Source: Lachnospiraceae bacterium (GTDB lineage: Bacteria; Bacillota; Clostridia; Lachnospirales; Lachnospiraceae). Taken from it: 64,000 nt of DNA. The stretch spans positions 14,219-78,218 of the forward strand of contig CAAFXE010000324.1 of assembly GCA_900766915.1 (NCBI GenBank), written 5' to 3'. The notes under the pieces were generated by a model. It made no database searches. It saw nothing but the letters and a program-made list of their open reading frames with translations, and was not told where the DNA came from. Shown here in pieces: positions 57,820 through 64,000 of this stretch. The translations under genes and the position numbers were made by a program. Within the stretch, counting starts at the first letter, position 1. Every line of letters starts with the position of its first letter.

Positions 57820-59685
57820 ATGGGAAAAATTATTGGTATCGATTTAGGAACAACAAACTCATGTGTAGCAGTTATGGAAGGTGGAAAACCAATCGTTATC
57901 GCTAACACAGAAGGTGCAAGAACTACACCATCCGTTGTTGCATTTACAAAAACAGGTGAAAGATTAGTTGGTGAACCTGCAAAACGTCAGGCAGTTACAA
58001 ATGCTGACAAGACAATCTCTTCTATTAAGAGACATATGGGTACAGATTACAAGGTAGCCATTGATGACAAGAAATATTCTCCACAGGAAATTTCAGCAAT
58101 GATCTTACAGAAATTGAAAGCAGATGCTGAAAACCATTTAGGAGAAAAAGTAACAGAAGCTGTTATCACAGTACCTGCTTACTTCAACGATGCTCAGAGA
58201 CAGGCAACAAAAGATGCAGGCCGTATCGCAGGACTTGATGTAAAACGTATCATCAACGAGCCGACAGCTGCAGCATTAGCTTACGGTCTTGATAACGAAC
58301 ACGAACAGAAGATTATGGTTTACGACTTAGGTGGCGGTACCTTCGATGTTTCTATCATCGAAATCGGTGATGGCGTTATTGAAGTACTTGCAACAGCCGG
58401 TGATAACAGACTGGGTGGTGACGACTTCGACCAGAAGATCGTAGACTATATCGTTGCAGACTTCAAAGCAAACAACGGAGTAGACTTATCAGCAGATAAG
58501 ATGGCTCTTCAGCGTGTAAAAGAAGCAGCTGAAAAAGCGAAAAAAGAATTATCTTCTGCTACAACAACCAACATTAACTTACCATTCATCAGTATGAATG
58601 CTTCCGGTCCACTTCACCTGGATATGAACCTTACAAGAGCAAAATTTGATGAATTAACACATGACCTTGTTGAAAGAACAGCAGGCCCTGTACAGAATGC
58701 ATTAAGAGATGCAGGTATCTCTGCTTCTGAACTTGGAAAGGTATTACTGGTAGGCGGTTCTACACGTGTTCCGGCAGTACAGGAAAAAGTTAAAATGCTG
58801 ACAGGTCACGAACCAAGCAAGTCACTGAACCCGGATGAATGTGTTGCACTGGGTGCTTCTATCCAGGGTGGTAAATTAGCCGGAGATGCAGGTGCAGGTG
58901 AAATCCTTTTACTTGATGTAACTCCACTGTCACTTTCTATCGAAACTATGGGTGGTGTTGCTACAAGACTGATCGAAAGAAACACAACAATTCCTACAAA
59001 GAAGAGCCAGATCTTCTCTACAGCAGCTGATAACCAGACAGCAGTAGATATCAATGTCGTACAGGGTGAAAGACAGTTCGCAAGAGACAACAAATCCTTA
59101 GGACAGTTCCGTCTGGACGGAATCCCGCCAGCAAGACGTGGTGTTCCACAGATCGAAGTAACCTTTGATATCGATGCCAATGGTATTGTAAATGTATCTG
59201 CAAAAGACCTTGGTACAGGTAAAGAACAGCACATTACAATCACAGCCGGTTCTAACATGTCTGATGCTGATATCGAAAAAGCAGTAAAAGAAGCTGCAGA
59301 ATATGAAGCACAGGATAAGAAACGTAAAGAAGCAGTTGATGCAAGAAACGATGCGGATGCTATCGTATTCCAGACAGAAAAAGCAATGCAGGAAGTTGGC
59401 GATAAGATCGATGCTAACGATAAAGCAGCAGTAGAAGCTGATCTTGCCTCCTTAAAGGCTGTCATCGAAAGAACTGCAAATGTAGAAGAAATTTCCGATG
59501 CAGATCTGGATGCATTAAAAGCCGGAAAAGAAAAACTGATGGAAAGCGCTCAGAAGCTCTTTGCTAAGGTTTATGAACAGGCACAGGGTGCTGCAGGAGC
59601 AGCAGGTGCAGGCCCGGATATGGGAGCAGGTGCAGGTCCGGCACCGGATGATGACATCGTAGATGGTGACTTCAGAGAAGTATAA
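57820..59685 (+). CDS. dnaK: Molecular chaperone DnaK
   Basis: A 621-residue Hsp70. The ATPase domain starts KIIGIDLGTTNSCVAVMEGG, with TVPAYFNDAQRQATKDAGRI, VYDLGGGTFDVSI and LVGGSTRVPAVQ; the substrate domain follows (LLDVTPLSLSIETMGG), then the helical lid and an Ala/Gly-rich tail ending DDDIVDGDFREV. This short ATPase domain lacks the insertion of Gram-negative DnaK, as expected for Firmicutes. AGGAGG precedes the ATG. It is cotranscribed with hrcA and grpE; a large hairpin separates it from dnaJ. Confidence 0.98.
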   Translation: MGKIIGIDLGTTNSCVAVMEGGKPIVIANTEGARTTPSVVAFTKTGERLVGEPAKRQAVTNADKTISSIKRHMGTDYKVAIDDKKYSPQEISAMILQKLKADAENHLGEKVTEAVITVPAYFNDAQRQATKDAGRIAGLDVKRIINEPTAAALAYGLDNEHEQKIMVYDLGGGTFDVSIIEIGDGVIEVLATAGDNRLGGDDFDQKIVDYIVADFKANNGVDLSADKMALQRVKEAAEKAKKELSSATTTNINLPFISMNASGPLHLDMNLTRAKFDELTHDLVERTAGPVQNALRDAGISASELGKVLLVGGSTRVPAVQEKVKMLTGHEPSKSLNPDECVALGASIQGGKLAGDAGAGEILLLDVTPLSLSIETMGGVATRLIERNTTIPTKKSQIFSTAADNQTAVDINVVQGERQFARDNKSLGQFRLDGIPPARRGVPQIEVTFDIDANGIVNVSAKDLGTGKEQHITITAGSNMSDADIEKAVKEAAEYEAQDKKRKEAVDARNDADAIVFQTEKAMQEVGDKIDANDKAAVEADLASLKAVIERTANVEEISDADLDALKAGKEKLMESAQKLFAKVYEQAQGAAGAAGAGPDMGAGAGPAPDDDIVDGDFREV

Positions 59686-59726
59686 TTGTAAAACACGATC
59701 AAGAGAGAATAAAAAGTTTACAGTGA

Positions 59727-59797
59727 ATACACGGAGATTGCGGGGAAGAGCCGAGGTCAAGCGAAGCCTCGAGGCGTTCCCTGCAATCTCTGTGTAT
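59727..59797 (+). ncRNA. Structured hairpin element between dnaK and dnaJ
   Basis: The arms 59727-59747 and 59777-59797 pair over 21 bases with 19 Watson-Crick and two G-U pairs on the plus strand; an inner CGAGG/CCTCG stem closes on a loop containing AAGCGAAG. A second perfect hairpin, GGGAGTAT/ATACTCCC, follows at about 59803-59822. There is no T-run. It may set the dnaJ to dnaK ratio by processing or attenuation (inference). Confidence 0.6.
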
Positions 59798-59849
59798 GGA
59801 GTGGGAGTATGTGTATACTCCCTTAAGCTGTGTTATGTGAGGTAAAATT

Positions 59850-61019
59850 ATGGCAGAAACCAAACGTGATTACTACGAAGTCCTTGGGGTATCCAAAGGA
59901 GCCAGTGATTCTGAGATTAAAAGTGCCTATAGAAAGCTTGCCAAAAAATATCATCCGGATATGAATCCGGGGGATGCAGAAGCGGAAAAGAAGTTTAAAG
60001 AAGCTTCCGAAGCATATGCAATCTTAAGTGATGCTGAAAAGAGAAAGCAGTATGATCAGTTTGGTCATGCAGCCTTTGAAAACGGCGGTGGAGGCGGATA
60101 CGGCGGATTTGGCGGATTCGACTTCAACAGTGCAGATATGGGCGACATTTTCGGAGATATTTTTGGAGATTTATTTGGCGGCGGTGGCAGAAGACGCGGA
60201 AACAATGGCCCGATGCAGGGAGCCAATGTCAGAGCCAGTGTACGCATTACATTTGAAGAAGCGGTATTCGGCTGTGAAAAAGAGCTGGAGCTTACCTTAA
60301 AAGATACCTGTACATCCTGTCACGGAACAGGAGCAAAGGCAGGTACTTCTCCGGAAACCTGTCCGAAATGTGGCGGACGCGGTCAGGTGACCTACAACCA
60401 GCAGACCATGTTCGGTACGATGCAGAGCGTGAGAACCTGTCCGGATTGTAACGGAACAGGTAAGATCATCAGAGAAAAATGTCCGGATTGTTATGGTACA
60501 GGATACATTTCTAATAAGAAGAAGATCCAGGTGTCCATTCCGGCCGGTATTGACAATGGTCAGAGCATCCGTATCAGAGAAAAGGGCGAGCCTGGAACCA
60601 ATGGAGGTCCAAGAGGAGATCTGCTGGTAGAAGTGATCGTTTCCAGACACGCAACCTTCCAGCGCCAGGATATGGATATTTATTCCAATGTGCCCATCAG
60701 CTTTGCAGTAGCTGCTCTTGGTGGCACCATTCAGGTAGATACCGTGGACGGCAAAGTGGAATACGACGTAAAAGCCGGAACCCAGACAGGCACCAGAGTG
60801 CGCTTAAGAGGAAAAGGTGTACCTTCCTTAAGAAACAAGGCGGTAAGAGGTGACCACTATATTACATTGAATGTTCAGGTTCCTACAACTCTTAGTCATG
60901 AGGCGAAGGAAGCGCTGAAAAACTTTGATGCAGTCAGCGGAAACAGCTTAAAAAGTGAGGGTGTAAAACCAAAGAAGAAAGGTTTTATGGATAAGATCAA
61001 AGAATCATTTGAAGATTAA
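59850..61019 (+). CDS. dnaJ: Chaperone protein DnaJ
   Basis: A 389-residue class A Hsp40. The J domain (residues 4-70) has KKYHPDMNPGD with the HPD triad; a Gly/Phe-rich region follows (GGGGGYGGFGGFDF); four zinc-binding CxxCxGxG repeats are CTSCHGTG, CPKCGGRG, CPDCNGTG and CPDCYGTG; then the C-terminal substrate domains. It stimulates DnaK ATPase. The ATG has a weak TGAGG site. It is separated from dnaK by 164 bases, more than the other operon gaps. Confidence 0.97.
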   Translation: MAETKRDYYEVLGVSKGASDSEIKSAYRKLAKKYHPDMNPGDAEAEKKFKEASEAYAILSDAEKRKQYDQFGHAAFENGGGGGYGGFGGFDFNSADMGDIFGDIFGDLFGGGGRRRGNNGPMQGANVRASVRITFEEAVFGCEKELELTLKDTCTSCHGTGAKAGTSPETCPKCGGRGQVTYNQQTMFGTMQSVRTCPDCNGTGKIIREKCPDCYGTGYISNKKKIQVSIPAGIDNGQSIRIREKGEPGTNGGPRGDLLVEVIVSRHATFQRQDMDIYSNVPISFAVAALGGTIQVDTVDGKVEYDVKAGTQTGTRVRLRGKGVPSLRNKAVRGDHYITLNVQVPTTLSHEAKEALKNFDAVSGNSLKSEGVKPKKKGFMDKIKESFED

Positions 61020-61028
61020 AATGAAGAG

Positions 61029-61052
61029 GCCGGGAGAAATCTCCCGGCTTTT
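61029..61052 (+). terminator. Terminator after dnaJ
   Basis: GCCGGGAG pairs perfectly with CTCCCGGC, followed by TTTTG. Confidence 0.85.
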
Positions 61053-61145
61053 GTACTGTTTAAAAAACACAAAATTTGCAAAAAAAAGTAGTAGATTGAT
61101 AGACAGTTTGGTGGAATTATGGTAGACTAGGTGTTATAAAAAACG

Positions 61146-61175
61146 GAAAGTGGCACGCTTTGCGTGTCTTTCTTG
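61146..61175 (+). other. Hairpin in the pyruvate:ferredoxin oxidoreductase leader
   Basis: GGCACGC and GCGTGTC pair around a TTT loop (one G-U pair), extended by AAAG/CTTT. It lies about 55 bases before the ATG and could stabilise the leader; no clear -35/-10 pair was assigned nearby. Confidence 0.4.
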
Positions 61176-61226
61176 CGTTTGGAATTAGAATCTTATTTAA
61201 TGATTCATATAAGGAGGAACAAACCA

Positions 61227-64000
61227 ATGGCTAGAAAAATGAAAACCATGGATGGTAATCATGCAGCAGCTCATGTATCCTATGCGTACTCAGATGTTGC
61301 AGCAATCTATCCAATCACCCCATCATCTGTAATGGCTGAAGCTACAGACGAATGGGCTACTCAGGGAAGAGAAAACATCTTCGGACAGACTGTACAGGTT
61401 ACAGAAATGCAGTCCGAAGCAGGTGCAGCAGGTGCTGTACACGGATCCCTTGCAGCAGGTGCTTTAACAACTACATTTACAGCATCTCAGGGTCTCTTAC
61501 TGATGATCCCGAACCTGTACAAACTTGCAGGTGAAAGACTTCCAGGTGTAATCAATGTATCAGCTCGTGCAATCGCAAGCCATGCATTATCAATCTTCGG
61601 AGATCACTCAGACGTATATGCATGTCGTCAGACAGGTGTTGCTATGCTTTGTGAATCAAGTGTTCAGGAAGTTATGGATTTAACACCGGTTGCTCACTGT
61701 GCAGCAATCAAAGGCCGCCTCCCATTCATCAACTTCTTCGACGGTTTCAGAACATCTCATGAAATCCAGAAGATCGAAATGTGGGACTATGAAGATCTGA
61801 AAGATATGGTAGATATGGATGCAATTGATGCATACAGAAGAGATGCATTAAATCCAAATCATCCATGTGAAAGAGGTTCAGCTCAGAATGCTGATATCTT
61901 CTTCCAGGCCAGAGAAGCATGTAACCCATACTACGATGCTATGCCGGGTATCGTACAGGAATACATGGATAAAGTAAACGCAAAACTCGGTACAGATTAC
62001 AAACTCTTCAACTACCACGGTGCAGCTGATGCAGAACATGTAATCGTTGCAATGGGTTCTGCTTGTGAAACAATTGATGAAACAGTTGAATACTTAAACG
62101 CAGCAGGCGCAAAAGTTGGTGTAGTGAAAGTTCGTCTTTACAGACCATTCTGCGCAGAAGCATTAATCGCAGCAATTCCTGAAACTGTTAAACAGATTAC
62201 TGTATTAGACAGAACAAAAGAGCCGGGCGCTCTTGGCGAACCGTTATGGTTAGACGTTGTTGCAGCGTTAAAAGGCTCTAAATTCGATGCAGTTCCTGTA
62301 TTCATGGGACGTTACGGTTTAGGTTCTAAAGATACAACACCGGCACAGATCGTTGCTGTATTCAAAAATACAGAAAAACCAAAATTCACAATCGGTATCG
62401 TGGATGACGTAACAAATCTTTCTCTTGAAGTTGGTGAACCGATTTCCTGCGCTCCGGAAACAACAATCGCATGTAAATTCTGGGGACTTGGTGCTGACGG
62501 TACAGTAGGTGCTAACAAGAACTCCATCAAGATCATCGGTGATAACACTGATATGTATGCACAGGCTTACTTTGATTATGACTCCAAAAAATCCGGTGGT
62601 GTTACAATTTCCCACTTAAGATTTGGTAAAGACCCGATTAAGTCTACATATTTAATTTCCAAAGCAAACTTTGTTGCTTGTCATAACCCATCTTATGTAC
62701 GTAAATACAACATGGTACAGGATCTGAAAGATGGTGGTACATTCTTATTAAACTGCCCATGGGATATGGAAGGTATTGAAAAACATTTACCGGGACAGGC
62801 TAAGAGATACATGGCAGAACACAACATTAAGTTCTACGTAATCGATGGTATCAAGATCGGTAAAGAAATCGGATTAGGCGGACGTATCAATACAGTTCTC
62901 CAGTCAGCATTCTTTGAACTGGCTAACATCATCCCGGGCGAAGAAGCAAACGCTTTAATGAAAGCAGCTGCAAAAGCTTCTTACGGCAAGAAGGGTGACA
63001 AAGTCGTTCAGATGAACTACGACGCAATTGACGCTGGTGCAAAACAGATCAAAGAGATCCAGATTCCGGAAAGCTGGAAAGACTGTGAAGATGAATTCTT
63101 AGGAAAATCTGTAGAAGGTGATTCAGCTGTTGTTGATTTCGTTAACAATATCCAGATTCCGGTTAACGCTCAGGAAGGTAACAAATTACCTGTATCTGCA
63201 TTCAAAGATTATGTAGATGGTACAACACCTTCAGGTGCAGCTGCATACGAAAAACGTGGTATTGCAGTAGATATCCCGGTATGGAATCCGGAAAACTGTA
63301 TCCAGTGTAACAGATGTGCATATGTATGTCCTCATGCAGTTATCCGTCCGGTTGCTATGACAGAAGAAGAAGTAGCAGCAGCTCCGGAAGGAATGACAGT
63401 AGTACCTATGACAGGTATGGCAGACAAGAAATTTGCTGTTGTTGTATCAGCACTTGACTGTACAGGATGTGGATCTTGTGTAAATGTATGTCCGGGCAAG
63501 AAGGGTGCAAAAGCCATTGCTATGGAAAACATGGAAGCAAATGTAGGTCTTCAGAAATACTTCGATTATGCAGTAACATTACCGGAAAAAGAAGACGTTA
63601 TTGCTAAATTTAAAGAAGCTACAGTAAAAGGAAGCCAGTTTAAGCAGCCATTACTTGAGTTCTCCGGAGCTTGTGCAGGCTGTGGTGAAACACCATACGC
63701 TAAATTAATCACACAGTTATTCGGTGACAGAATGTACATCGCTAACGCAACAGGTTGTTCTTCAATCTGGGCTAACTCTTCACCATCTACACCATACACA
63801 GTAAATCAGAAAGGACAGGGTCCTGCATGGTCCAACTCTCTGTTTGAGGATGCTGCTGAGTTCGGTATGGGCATGAAGCTGGCTCAGGACGCTGTCCGCG
63901 GCGGTCTGAAGGCCAAGATCGAAAAGATCGTTGCCGAGGGCGACAATGAGGCGGTAAAGGCTGCTGCCCAGGAATGGTTAGATACTTACGAGGTTGGCGC
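61227..64000 (+). CDS. nifJ: Pyruvate:ferredoxin (flavodoxin) oxidoreductase, 3' truncated by window edge
   Basis: The single-chain enzyme oxidises pyruvate to acetyl-CoA and CO2 while reducing ferredoxin, central to anaerobic metabolism. About 924 of roughly 1180 residues are present, open at the end. The order is the alpha domain (MARKMKTMDGNHAAAHVSYA, YPITPSSVMAEATDEW), the gamma domain (LGLGADGTVGANKNSIKII in part), two ferredoxin-like clusters CIQCNRCAYVCPH and CTGCGSCVNVCPG, and the TPP-binding start CAGCGETPYAKLITQLFG. AAGGAGG precedes the ATG. From about 63820 codon use turns from A-ending to G/C-ending while the frame stays intact. Confidence 0.95.
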   Translation, partial: MARKMKTMDGNHAAAHVSYAYSDVAAIYPITPSSVMAEATDEWATQGRENIFGQTVQVTEMQSEAGAAGAVHGSLAAGALTTTFTASQGLLLMIPNLYKLAGERLPGVINVSARAIASHALSIFGDHSDVYACRQTGVAMLCESSVQEVMDLTPVAHCAAIKGRLPFINFFDGFRTSHEIQKIEMWDYEDLKDMVDMDAIDAYRRDALNPNHPCERGSAQNADIFFQAREACNPYYDAMPGIVQEYMDKVNAKLGTDYKLFNYHGAADAEHVIVAMGSACETIDETVEYLNAAGAKVGVVKVRLYRPFCAEALIAAIPETVKQITVLDRTKEPGALGEPLWLDVVAALKGSKFDAVPVFMGRYGLGSKDTTPAQIVAVFKNTEKPKFTIGIVDDVTNLSLEVGEPISCAPETTIACKFWGLGADGTVGANKNSIKIIGDNTDMYAQAYFDYDSKKSGGVTISHLRFGKDPIKSTYLISKANFVACHNPSYVRKYNMVQDLKDGGTFLLNCPWDMEGIEKHLPGQAKRYMAEHNIKFYVIDGIKIGKEIGLGGRINTVLQSAFFELANIIPGEEANALMKAAAKASYGKKGDKVVQMNYDAIDAGAKQIKEIQIPESWKDCEDEFLGKSVEGDSAVVDFVNNIQIPVNAQEGNKLPVSAFKDYVDGTTPSGAAAYEKRGIAVDIPVWNPENCIQCNRCAYVCPHAVIRPVAMTEEEVAAAPEGMTVVPMTGMADKKFAVVVSALDCTGCGSCVNVCPGKKGAKAIAMENMEANVGLQKYFDYAVTLPEKEDVIAKFKEATVKGSQFKQPLLEFSGACAGCGETPYAKLITQLFGDRMYIANATGCSSIWANSSPSTPYTVNQKGQGPAWSNSLFEDAAEFGMGMKLAQDAVRGGLKAKIEKIVAEGDNEAVKAAAQEWLDTYEVG

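Noticed and set aside
58806..59465. 219-residue frame antisense to dnaK
   Set aside because: No ribosome site and low-complexity Ser/Ala composition expected from the complement of dnaK codons.

Overview
The window reads as the chromosome of a low-to-moderate GC, spore-forming anaerobic Firmicute, most likely a member of the Lachnospiraceae (Blautia/Dorea/Ruminococcus-like). The basis is protein character (single-chain PurL, DUF1540 protein, GPR protease, SpoIIP, GerMN lipoprotein, pyruvate:ferredoxin oxidoreductase), HrcA/CIRCE heat-shock control, strong AGGAGG ribosome sites and A-rich codon use. No phage, insertion sequence or CRISPR array was seen.

Layout. 1-4.7 kb: 3' part of purL, an SDR oxidoreductase and a DUF1540 protein. 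4.9-12.7 kb: a double-HTH regulator divergent from a very large secreted, membrane-anchored surface protein whose reading frame is broken at a run of eight G, which suggests a phase-variable adhesin. 12.7-13.7 kb: a hicA-hicB toxin-antitoxin pair plus a small XRE regulator. 13.9-15.3 kb: L20-type leader, infC (ATT start), rpmI, rplT. 15.3-17.3 kb: two G3E GTPase/metallochaperone genes. 17.4-19.2 kb: a small leader ORF and mgtE. 19.3-20.5 kb: three tRNA-Leu genes, two of them identical and inverted. 20.6-26.7 kb: DUF2142-like membrane protein, htpG behind a CIRCE site, a DegV protein. 26.8-33.4 kb: argG divergent from argC-GNAT-argJ-argB-argD, with paired ARG boxes and a large RNA-like hairpin between them. 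33.4-41.9 kb: solute-binding protein, ComEA-like lipoprotein, two-component system, GerMN lipoprotein, comEC, holA, rpsT. 42-47.4 kb: gpr, spoIIP, lepA, a split chromate transporter. 47.4-51.6 kb: an accessory stretch with a membrane XRE/PH protein, hypotheticals, a RelE-type toxin-antitoxin pair and a VanY-like peptidase. 51.7-55.9 kb: hemW and a MoxR/VWA operon. 55.9-61 kb: hrcA-grpE-dnaK-dnaJ. 61.2 kb to the end: pyruvate:ferredoxin oxidoreductase, open at the window edge.

The most interesting non-coding signal is a dispersed family of 26-nt intergenic palindromes (13 recognisable copies) with a constant loop length and compensatory stem changes (GTTACTG/CAGTAAC versus GTATCTG/CAGATAC), some extended by a second module with a GCGAAGC mini-hairpin. 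Two longer elements (argC leader; dnaK-dnaJ gap) fold into 21-24 bp stems whose only imperfections are G-U pairs on the sense strand. Together with the G8 switch and the mgtE leader ORF these are the best candidates for something undescribed. The last ~180 bases change codon style abruptly and may mark a recombination or assembly junction.
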